Below are positions 1 to 6,356 of a stretch of 7,187 nucleotides of DNA, one piece after another. The translations under genes and the position numbers were made by a program. Within the stretch, counting starts at the first letter, position 1, and every line of letters begins with the position of its first letter. A model generated the notes under the pieces. It saw nothing but the letters and a program-made list of their open reading frames with translations. It searched no databases and was not told the origin of the DNA. The stretch comes from JBAYVY01 sp041674345 (GTDB lineage: Bacteria > Planctomycetota > Phycisphaerae > Phycisphaerales > Zrk34): positions 1 through 7,187 of the forward strand of contig JBAYVY010000191.1 in NCBI GenBank assembly GCA_041674345.1, in the 5' to 3' direction.

Positions 1-1371
<1,371 letters not shown>

Positions 1372-1402
1372 GTTGTGAAAATCTTTCGCTGCTGTTGTTC
1401 CA

Positions 1403-1433
1403 CCCGTCGGACTCCGCAGTGGCGGATGACGGG
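1403..1433 (-). promoter_or_regulatory. Hairpin in the rpsA 5' leader
   Basis: Between the candidate promoter and the rpsA start the sequence can fold as CCCGTC (1403-1408) with GACGGG (1428-1433), enclosing a second stem CCGC (1414-1417) with GCGG (1422-1425). It ends 31 nt upstream of the start codon. E. coli rpsA is known to have a structured leader without a strong Shine-Dalgarno site, through which S1 represses its own translation. A similar role here is inference. Confidence 0.4.
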
Positions 1434-1477
1434 CCGGCGATCACCCGAACGGGCGACAACCGTGGTGAACGGGGCCG

Positions 1478-1495
1478 ATCCTTCACACGAAGGAT
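1478..1495 (-). promoter_or_regulatory. Second hairpin in the rpsA 5' leader
   Basis: A perfect 7-bp inverted repeat, ATCCTTC (1478-1484) and GAAGGAT (1489-1495), is separated by 4 nt. It lies in the transcribed leader if the promoter at 1523-1552 is right. No T-run follows on either strand, so it is not a terminator. Function unknown; it may add to leader structure. Confidence 0.35.
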
Positions 1496-1522
1496 GTCCT
1501 CGGCCTCCCAGGCGAGCCACGT

Positions 1523-1552
1523 AGTGTAACACCTGGCCGCAACCCAACGCAA
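1523..1552 (-). promoter_or_regulatory. Candidate sigma-70-type promoter for rpsA
   Basis: Read on the minus strand, TTGCGT (1547-1552) and TACACT (1523-1528) are separated by 18 nt. Both match the -35 and -10 consensus at 4 of 6 positions or better within the key bases (TTG and TA---T). Transcription would begin near 1516 and give a leader of about 145 nt before the rpsA ATG. The site lies downstream of the terminator of the preceding gene, where an rpsA promoter would be needed. Predicted by eye only. Confidence 0.4.
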
Positions 1553-1617
1553 GTTCTGCCGATCCCCCGGAACGGCTTAGCGGCTTCTTCTGTCCGCGAC
1601 GAACTCGCGTACCCAAC

Positions 1618-1644
1618 AAAAAAGGGCGACCGTTGAGCCGCCCT
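1618..1644 (-). terminator. Intrinsic terminator after the PEP-CTERM gene
   Basis: On the minus strand a 6-bp stem AGGGCG / CGCCCT (1639-1644 with 1623-1628) with a 10-nt loop is followed directly by a run of six T (1618-1623). It begins about 30 nt past the stop codon of the PEP-CTERM gene and insulates it from rpsA. The 302-bp stretch from 1372 to 1673 has no gene: it holds this terminator, the candidate rpsA promoter and the rpsA leader. Confidence 0.85.
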
Positions 1645-1673
1645 GGTAACATCGACATCGCAATAATGGCGCA

Positions 1674-2729
1674 TCAACGGCACCGTCGGCGCAGCAGCGT
1701 CAGGCCGCCGAGGGCCAGCAGGCCCAGCGTGGTCGGTTCGGGGACGTAGAACACCGAGACGTTGCCGCCCTTGATCGGATCGAGAGGATAGGCCACGCCG
1801 GCGTCGAAGCGGACGTTGTCCAGCCAGTCGCCGATCTTCAGATCGGTGGTGCGATTGGAGAAGATGTCGCCCTCGCCCCACTCCGCCGCAAGGGAGGTGG
1901 TCAGCACACTGTAGCGGGTCTCGGTGGAGAGGATGCCGGCATCGCTGACGGTGAAGAGCAGATCGCGTTCGACGAATCCGCCGGGCGTGATGTCGCCGAA
2001 GTCGAATGTCGGCACATGGAAATTGCCGATGGGGGATTTGTCTTCGGTGTTGCCCGGCGTCCAGCAGTACCAGGCCAGTTCGTCGTGGTTCGCGGCGACG
2101 ATGTAGGCGGGGTTTTCGCCCTGCCGGTAAGGCGACGTCATCTCCGGGAGTTGAGTCGGATCGGAGACGGCGAACTCGACGGTGAGCTTGACGTTCCGCA
2201 TCGGGTCGAGATTTTGTTTCTCGAACGGATCGTCCACGTGATTATTCACCGGATCATTGGGATCGGTCGGTGACGTGGGGGAAGCCGTCTCCCATTCGCC
2301 GTGGCTGTTTTCGCCGCGGTACCAAGGCGTCAGCGCCAGTCGGTCGTCGGTGATGCGGGCGCGAATCGTGAAGCCCGTGATGTTGCTGTTGGTCGGATGG
2401 GTGGTAATACTCGTCACCTTGCCGTAGATCGACCGGAAGCTGTCGAAGGCCGGCGGGTCCGGCAGGTCGCCCCCGCCGGAGCCGATCACGTTGTCGTGGA
2501 ACTCGTAGGGGCGGAATTGTGTGCCGTTTTGCACCTCGCCGGGCACCCACAGATCCTTGTCGATGAACCATTGCCCCGCCACGGCGTGCGGATCATTGAC
2601 CGGCCCGGTCCAGCTCGTCACCGGCAACACCGGCGGCTTGGTCACCGGCAAACCCGGCGCGCCCAGCGCGCTTCCGCCTCCCAGCAACAACGCCGCCACT
2701 GACATCATCCCGATCGCTTTGAAGTGCAT
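1674..2729 (-). CDS. PEP-CTERM sorting-domain protein of unknown function
   Basis: A 351-residue exported protein. Residues 1-23 form a signal peptide (MHFKAIGMMSVAALLLGGGS then ALG, with cleavage likely after G23). The C-terminus is a standard PEP-CTERM tail: PEP at 330-332, a hydrophobic stretch TTLGLLALGGLTLL, then RRRCR. In this family the tail is recognised and cut by an exosortase in the inner membrane. The mature middle part is rich in Asp, Pro and Thr, with predicted beta character, and I recognise no catalytic domain; a few Trp-rich segments (QWFIDKDLWVPG, LAWYCWTPG) stand out. I chose the ATG at 2729 over the upstream one at 2894 because it follows a perfect AGGAGG and begins the signal peptide. 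The gene follows the LuxR-type regulator on the same strand (133-nt gap) and ends in a terminator. No exosortase gene is in the window. Confidence 0.88.
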   Translation of the reverse strand: MHFKAIGMMSVAALLLGGGSALGAPGLPVTKPPVLPVTSWTGPVNDPHAVAGQWFIDKDLWVPGEVQNGTQFRPYEFHDNVIGSGGGDLPDPPAFDSFRSIYGKVTSITTHPTNSNITGFTIRARITDDRLALTPWYRGENSHGEWETASPTSPTDPNDPVNNHVDDPFEKQNLDPMRNVKLTVEFAVSDPTQLPEMTSPYRQGENPAYIVAANHDELAWYCWTPGNTEDKSPIGNFHVPTFDFGDITPGGFVERDLLFTVSDAGILSTETRYSVLTTSLAAEWGEGDIFSNRTTDLKIGDWLDNVRFDAGVAYPLDPIKGGNVSVFYVPEPTTLGLLALGGLTLLRRRCR

Positions 2730-2738
2730 CACGTTCTG

Positions 2739-2744
2739 CCTCCT
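2739..2744 (-). promoter_or_regulatory. Strong Shine-Dalgarno site of the PEP-CTERM gene
   Basis: AGGAGG on the minus strand, 9 nt before the ATG at 2729. It decides the start of the PEP-CTERM gene. It is the only canonical Shine-Dalgarno site I find before any gene in this window. Confidence 0.85.
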
Positions 2745-2862
2745 GTGAAAAAATCGCGGCCCGGTATGCGGTCTCTCTTCTCTCTTCACAGCCCCTGACT
2801 CCGATTCACCATCGTTTAATCTACCCCACGCTTTCCACCCCGGACAGTCCCCTATCCGTCCG

Positions 2863-3276
2863 TCAGTCGCAAAGGGGACACCGCCCCGCCGCACGGTTCC
2901 AGCAGATCGGCGGCAAATCCGCCCCCTCCGTTCGTGTCAACCGCAAAAACTCATCCACCACCTTCACCACCAACTCCACCCGACTGTTCACCCCCAGTTT
3001 CCGATACACCCGCTCCAAATGCGTTCGCACCGTGTGAGGCGAAATCCCCAATCGCCCCGCGATCATCAGTTCCTTGCAATCGTCAAACACGCACCGCGCG
3101 ATCTCCAATTCCCGCCCGCTCAACCGCAACGACCGCCCCACCTCCCCCCACGCCCGATCCGTCAACACCTCCGCCCCCGGAATCGCCCCCGCCCCAGGCG
3201 GCGAAACATCGCCCCCGCTTTGTGAAGGTGAACCTGTTTCCACCGATGCGACCGTTTTCACTCTTGCCCGGACCAT
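2863..3276 (-). CDS. Stand-alone LuxR-type helix-turn-helix regulator
   Basis: A 137-residue putative DNA-binding protein. Residues 50-112 form a LuxR/GerE helix-turn-helix: LSGRELEIARCVFDDCKELM (52-71), then IAGRLGISPHTVRTHLERVY (72-91), with the usual RKLGVNSR following. There is no receiver, PAS or autoinducer-binding domain; the first 48 residues are a low-complexity Gly/Pro/Ser stretch. The C-terminus is odd: CWNRAAGRCPLCD places three cysteines (C125, C133, C136) in a C-x7-C-x2-C pattern that might bind a metal or act as a redox switch, though this is speculation. The start at 3276 is the only ATG that keeps the frame, with a weak AGG about 7 nt upstream. A plausible promoter lies at 3333-3361. 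The PEP-CTERM gene follows on the same strand and may be a target. Family is secure; target and signal are unknown. Confidence 0.85.
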   Translation of the reverse strand: MVRARVKTVASVETGSPSQSGGDVSPPGAGAIPGAEVLTDRAWGEVGRSLRLSGRELEIARCVFDDCKELMIAGRLGISPHTVRTHLERVYRKLGVNSRVELVVKVVDEFLRLTRTEGADLPPICWNRAAGRCPLCD

Positions 3277-3332
3277 TCGACACCTGTCATTTCCGCGGCC
3301 CCGCGGTTCATATGCGTGAGTTGATCGCCTCC

Positions 3333-3361
3333 ATTACATCCGCCGACACGCCGCGCGCCAA
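3333..3361 (-). promoter_or_regulatory. Candidate promoter of the LuxR-type regulator
   Basis: On the minus strand TTGGCG (3356-3361) and TGTAAT (3333-3338) are spaced by exactly 17 nt, matching the sigma-70 consensus at 4 and 5 of 6 positions. The transcript would start near 3326, with a leader of about 50 nt before the ATG at 3276. It lies in the 113-bp gap after the nucleotidyltransferase gene. Predicted by eye. Confidence 0.45.
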
Positions 3362-3389
3362 GACAAAAATCCCCACGCCGCGTCACCCG

Positions 3390-3962
3390 TCACAGCGATC
3401 CCTCGGATCGGCGAATCGCGTCGAGCATCCGCTCCAGCTCGCTGGTGATTCCAAGCTCCCCGCACCAGTGCCGAATGTAATTCCAGTCCAGAAACTCATT
3501 CTGCGTCCGAATCACATCCCGAATATCGTCGTGATCCTTTCGGCGACGCGCCCGGCTGAACCAGTGCAACTTCTGAATGATGACATCCTCAGCGGTTTGC
3601 ATGTATCTCATGCGACCATCCAAATCCACCCGACACCGTCTGTCGAAACGCGAAGCATCGAACGGACCGTCCCCCAATTCAAACAGTTCGATTTTGAAAA
3701 TGGGTTCTTCGATTTTTACTTCGTAGCGCGTCTTGCCGGTGATCGTCTCGAACGATGCCTGCTGATCCAGTGTAAAGCCGGTCGGCAGCAATTGGGATAT
3801 CCGCTTCAAATCGTCGGATCGCAAAAGCACCACCAAATCCGCATCCTGCGTTGTGCGCGCCACGCCGAAAGCGTTGCTGGACAGCGAACCAACCAGCATG
3901 TACGGAATCTCCAGCTGTTCGATGACGTCCAGAAAGGTCTGGACAACCCCTAATTCGTCCAT
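3390..3962 (-). CDS. AbiEii/MenT-like nucleotidyltransferase, toxin-like member of a gene pair
   Basis: A 190-residue protein of the nucleotidyltransferase (Pol beta-like) superfamily. It begins like its relatives: a short helix, then YMLVGSLSSNAFGVARTTQD (21-40) followed by ADLVV. G25-S26 and D40-x-D42 are the nucleotide- and metal-binding residues. The third acidic position, usually Asp in the 'FKVDLF' strand as I recall the family, is Glu92 here (FKIELF). The C-terminal part (TAEDVIIQKLHWFSR, RKDHDDIRDV) also fits. Superfamily relatives transfer nucleotides to tRNA or proteins and serve as toxins (AbiEii, MenT); activity here is not shown. I chose the ATG at 3962 because it matches the family N-terminus; an in-frame ATG at 3998 would add 12 residues. 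The start overlaps the upstream small gene by 13 nt, which implies translational coupling. No terminator with a T-run follows. Confidence 0.83.
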   Translation of the reverse strand: MDELGVVQTFLDVIEQLEIPYMLVGSLSSNAFGVARTTQDADLVVLLRSDDLKRISQLLPTGFTLDQQASFETITGKTRYEVKIEEPIFKIELFELGDGPFDASRFDRRCRVDLDGRMRYMQTAEDVIIQKLHWFSRARRRKDHDDIRDVIRTQNEFLDWNYIRHWCGELGITSELERMLDAIRRSEGSL

Positions 3963-4189
3963 GGTTGGTTCTCGTTTTCCCGCGCCATCGCAAGCCATCG
4001 CTTGAGGTGTTCCCTCACTTGCGATTCATCCGCATCGGGGTACCTCGTGTGAATTCCCCCGATCATCCGCTTCTTGACCTGGCCATACAATCGCAGACCC
4101 GCCGCCACCTTCTGGCCCGGCGTCTGTCGCCGCGCCATTTCAACTCGGCGTTCCTCAATCCGTCTGGCTTGTTCTTCGATCGACTCCAT
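3950..4189 (-). CDS. Small helical partner protein of the nucleotidyltransferase
   Basis: A 79-residue, highly charged and probably all-helical protein. An Arg/Glu-rich N-terminal helix (MESIEEQARRIEERRVEMAR) leads into QTPGQKVAAGLRLYGQVKKR and then GGIHTRYPDADESQVREHL. The last segment resembles the 'G(I/L)R-RHPDA-E-E' signature I recall in small proteins encoded just before nucleotidyltransferases of this type. It may be the antitoxin or a regulatory partner; I cannot assign a biochemical role. The start at 4189 is chosen because a TATAAT box lies 9 nt upstream and the extension to 4288 would read back into serS as a Cys/Arg-rich shadow. No Shine-Dalgarno site is present. It lies 28 nt after the serS stop and overlaps the nucleotidyltransferase start by 13 nt. 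Confidence 0.78.
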   Translation of the reverse strand: MESIEEQARRIEERRVEMARRQTPGQKVAAGLRLYGQVKKRMIGGIHTRYPDADESQVREHLKRWLAMARENENQPWTN

Positions 4190-4198
4190 AATTAACAC

Positions 4199-4204
4199 AT
4201 TATA
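4199..4204 (-). promoter_or_regulatory. Perfect -10 box set for a leaderless transcript of the gene pair
   Basis: TATAAT on the minus strand, with 9 nt between it and the ATG at 4189. Transcription starting 6-8 nt downstream would leave a 5' leader of only about 1-4 nt. No good -35 hexamer is seen at 16-18 nt spacing, where the sequence is the GC-rich 3' end of serS. It gives the pair a promoter of its own, apart from serS. Confidence 0.55.
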
Positions 4205-4217
4205 CCCGACGCCCCCC

Positions 4218-5624
4218 TTACCCGATCCTTTCCTTGCCCCCCATCTGCGCCCGCAGCACCGTCGGCACCGTGATTGAACCATCCTCATTCTGATACATCT
4301 CCATGATCGGTATCAATATCCGCGGACTGGCCGCCACCGTGTTGTTCAGCGAATGCGCCACCACGTTCTTCCCCGTCTCCGCATCCTTGTAACGAATGTT
4401 CAGTCGCCGGCACTGATAGTCGTACAGCCGCGAGGCCGAGTGCGTCTCGCCGAATGCGCCCGTCGGCTTGCCGTCGCTTCCGGGGGCGGGGGTGCCCCGG
4501 CTCGGCATCCAGCACTCGATATCCACCATGTCCGCGTTCTTCGGCCCCAGATCGCCCGTGCAACATTGCAACAACCGGTACGGCAACTCCAGCCGCCGCA
4601 GCAGCGTCTCCACAAACCCCATCATCTTCCTGTGCCACATTCGACTTTCCGTTTCATCGGCTTTGCATATCACCACCTGTTCGATCTTGTCGAACTGATG
4701 AATGCGGTACAGCCCCGCCGTGTCCTTGCCCGCCGATCCCGCCTCACGGCGGAAGCAGGTGCTCAGCGTCGTGTAACACCGCGGCAGCGTCGCGCCGTCG
4801 ATGATTTCATCGGCGTGAAAACCCATCAGGCCGACTTCGCCCGTGCCGGTCAGCGCCAAACCGTAATCACCCGTCGGGTTGGAGATGTCATACACCTGTT
4901 CGCGCCCGCTGGGAAAGAAGCCCGTGCCGACCATCATTTCATGCCGCACCAGGTCCGCCACGCTCAGCGGCGTAAAACCGTTCTCGTTAATCATCATGTC
5001 GAACGCATACCGGAGAATCGCCTGGTGCAATCGCATTCCGTCGCCGACCAGCACGTAGGAACGCGAACCGCTGATCTTCGTGCCGCGGTCGAAATCGACC
5101 ATGCCGAGTTTGGTCATCAGTTCGATGTGCGACTTCGGTTCAAAGCCGCGCTGTGCCGCGAACGGCTTGGCGGGATCGAAACTTCTTTCACTTCCGGGGG
5201 CGGGGGACCATCGGCTGATTTCGACGTTGTCGTCGCTGCCGCGACCGACCGGCACATCATCGTCCGCCGGTTGCGGCAGCTCCAGCAACAACGCATCACG
5301 CTTCGCTTCCATCTCCGCCAGTTGCTGCGAAAGCTGCTGTTCTTCAACCTTGATCTGTGTGGGCCGTTGCTGAAGGGCCGCCATCTGCCGCTGAAGCTCG
5401 GCCTGAACTTCCGGGGGGGCTTTCTTCATCTTGCCGGCAATCTGGCCGATTTCTTTGCCGATGCGGTTCTTTTCCGCCGTCAGGTCTTGCAACCGCGTCA
5501 TCAGCGCCCGCACGGGTTTGTCCAGTTCGAGCAGCGCATCGACTTTCGCCGGGTCGTAGCCCTTGTTGGCGGCTCCGGTGCGGAATCGGTCGGGGTTCTC
5601 ACGAAGCAGTTTGATGTCAATCAT
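4218..5624 (-). CDS. serS: Seryl-tRNA synthetase (serine--tRNA ligase)
   Basis: Cytoplasmic class II enzyme that charges tRNA-Ser with serine using ATP. At 468 residues it is somewhat longer than the usual ~430. Residues 30-115 form the tRNA-binding helical hairpin (coiled-coil arm). The serine-binding TxE loop is T261-G-E263; motif 2 is TCFRREAGSAGKDTAGLYR (289-307) followed by IHQFDKIE; motif 3 is LNNTVAASPRILIPIME (426-442), with the essential Arg434. Motif 3 differs from the E. coli-type NGSGLAVGR; I recall ASPR-type variants in some bacterial SerRS. Two loops are 12-14 residues longer than I recall in E. coli, at about 140-165 and 373-392, and both contain PAPGS encoded by the same 16-bp DNA word. 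The start at 5624 gives the standard MIDIKLLRENPD N-terminus and has no Shine-Dalgarno site. It diverges from the tetrapyrrole genes. Confidence 0.96.
   Translation of the reverse strand: MIDIKLLRENPDRFRTGAANKGYDPAKVDALLELDKPVRALMTRLQDLTAEKNRIGKEIGQIAGKMKKAPPEVQAELQRQMAALQQRPTQIKVEEQQLSQQLAEMEAKRDALLLELPQPADDDVPVGRGSDDNVEISRWSPAPGSERSFDPAKPFAAQRGFEPKSHIELMTKLGMVDFDRGTKISGSRSYVLVGDGMRLHQAILRYAFDMMINENGFTPLSVADLVRHEMMVGTGFFPSGREQVYDISNPTGDYGLALTGTGEVGLMGFHADEIIDGATLPRCYTTLSTCFRREAGSAGKDTAGLYRIHQFDKIEQVVICKADETESRMWHRKMMGFVETLLRRLELPYRLLQCCTGDLGPKNADMVDIECWMPSRGTPAPGSDGKPTGAFGETHSASRLYDYQCRRLNIRYKDAETGKNVVAHSLNNTVAASPRILIPIMEMYQNEDGSITVPTVLRAQMGGKERIG
4477..4492 (+). repeat. 16-bp word, copy in the second SerRS insertion
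   Basis: CTTCCGGGGGCGGGGG, identical to 5191-5206. In the serS frame it encodes PAPGS (residues 379-383) within a Gly/Pro-rich loop before the GETHSASRLYDYQ segment. Both copies lie in the same reading frame. Confidence 0.7.
5191..5206 (+). repeat. 16-bp word, copy in the first SerRS insertion
   Basis: Identical to 4477-4492 and in the same orientation. In serS it encodes PAPGS (residues 141-145), directly after the conserved NVEISRW segment, in a loop longer than in E. coli SerRS. Confidence 0.7.
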
Positions 5625-5654
5625 GGTGGTAATGAATCAGGGGTTGTCTTTATC

Positions 5655-5678
5655 AGCCGCGGCTTCCGAGCCGCGGTT
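5655..5678. repeat. UNCG-capped inverted repeat between serS and the precorrin-2 dehydrogenase gene
   Basis: CCGCGGCT (5657-5664) and AGCCGCGG (5669-5676) pair perfectly around a TCCG loop; an A-T and a G-T pair extend the stem to 10. It lies 31 nt upstream of the serS start and 42 nt upstream of the plus-strand start, so it is in the divergent promoter region and not at a gene end. No T-run follows on either strand. It could be an operator, a leader hairpin of serS, or a dispersed intergenic repeat. Confidence 0.6.
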
Positions 5679-5708
5679 CCCATATTACGCCCAAACGCCG
5701 CAATTCGC

Positions 5709-5714
5709 TAAGAT
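5709..5714 (+). promoter_or_regulatory. -10 box for a leaderless precorrin-2 dehydrogenase transcript
   Basis: TAAGAT (TA---T core) ends 6 nt before the ATG at 5721, so the usual start distance of 7 nt places transcription on the A of that ATG. An upstream TTACGC (5685-5690, 18-nt spacing) is only a weak -35. There is no Shine-Dalgarno site. Confidence 0.45.
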
Positions 5715-5720
5715 ATGCAT

Positions 5721-6356
5721 ATGGCTGGCTGGCCGGTGATATTGAATCTGACGGGGCGACGCATCGTGGTCGTCGGCGGGGGCGGCGTGGCGCTGCGCCG
5801 CGTGCGAACCCTGCTTGATTCGGGAGCCGCCCCCGAAAACATCACCGTCATCGCGCCGACGATTGGCGACGAATTGAAATCCCTGGGCATCCACTTCCGG
5901 GGGCGTCCCTATCGCACGGGTGATTGCCGGGGCGCTTTCATGGTTGTGGTTGCGACGGATGAGGTGGGCTTGAATGAATCAGTGGCTCGCGAAGCCGCAA
6001 GCGGCCAAGCCCTGGTCAATCGCGCCGATGCGCCGGACGAAGGCGACCTGTCGGTGATGGCGCATCGCCGCCGGGGGCCGGTCACGGTCGCCGTCGCCAC
6101 CGACGGCGCCAGCGCCGCGGCGGCGCGTCACATCGTCGAATCCCTCGTCGCCGCCGTGGACGATGACTGGATCACGCTGCTGCGAACCGCCGGCGAGTTC
6201 CGCGTGATCGCGCGGCAACGCATCGCCGACACCACCTTGCGGCAGACGATACTGCGGCGACTGACCGATGACGCGGCGATGAGCGCACTGAAACAACACG
6301 GTGTCGCCGGGCTGCGGCAACACCTTCAGCAAGTGATGGACAACACAAATGCCTAA
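5721..6356 (+). CDS. Precorrin-2 dehydrogenase (siroheme synthase N-terminal type)
   Basis: A 211-residue cytoplasmic enzyme of the CysG-N/SirC/Met8 family. It oxidises precorrin-2 to sirohydrochlorin with NAD+; some members also insert iron. The opening GWPVILNLTGRRIVVVGGGG matches the family 'yPv-L-L-gr-vlVVGGG' and gives the Rossmann NAD loop (16-22). VVVATDEVGLNE (75-86) and VNRADAPDEGDL (99-110) follow; Asp103 sits where E. coli CysG has its catalytic Asp104. The later VAVATDGASAAAARHI corresponds to the 'STGGaSP-laR-ir' stretch, with Ala in place of Pro. The C-terminus is a helical tail with no methyltransferase (CysG C-terminal) domain, so SUMT activity must come from another gene. An ATG at 5715 would add two residues; I prefer 5721 because of the -10 spacing. 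The stop overlaps the next gene by 8 nt. Confidence 0.88.
   Translation: MAGWPVILNLTGRRIVVVGGGGVALRRVRTLLDSGAAPENITVIAPTIGDELKSLGIHFRGRPYRTGDCRGAFMVVVATDEVGLNESVAREAASGQALVNRADAPDEGDLSVMAHRRRGPVTVAVATDGASAAAARHIVESLVAAVDDDWITLLRTAGEFRVIARQRIADTTLRQTILRRLTDDAAMSALKQHGVAGLRQHLQQVMDNTNA

Noticed and set aside
2772..2787. Pyrimidine tract TCTCTCTTCTCTCTTC in the PEP-CTERM upstream region
   Set aside because: It is a 7-mer repeated twice in leader DNA, too short to interpret; slippage is the simplest explanation.
2818..2846. Promoter for the PEP-CTERM gene (TGTCCG, 17 nt, TAGATT on the minus strand)
   Set aside because: The -10 is fair, but the -35 matches at too few positions to call; the gene may have another promoter in this gap or be co-transcribed with the regulator.
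2730..2894. N-terminal extension of the PEP-CTERM protein
   Set aside because: The 55 extra residues are charged, sit before a clear signal peptide and cross the perfect AGGAGG site, so they are upstream DNA read in frame.
3396..3410. Inverted repeat CGATCC/GGATCG as a terminator of the nucleotidyltransferase gene
   Set aside because: It lies inside the last codons and has no T-run after it on the minus strand.
2934..3953. Plus-strand open frame of 339 codons
   Set aside because: It is antisense to both the LuxR-type regulator and the nucleotidyltransferase, with a Pro-rich, low-complexity product.
4055..4075. HEPN-like R-x5-H motif (RMIGGIH) in the small partner protein
   Set aside because: The protein is only 79 residues, shorter than a HEPN domain, and nothing else in it fits; the match is likely chance.
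4353..5711. Long plus-strand open frame (452 codons)
   Set aside because: It is antisense to serS, has an Arg/His-rich composition and no recognisable domain.
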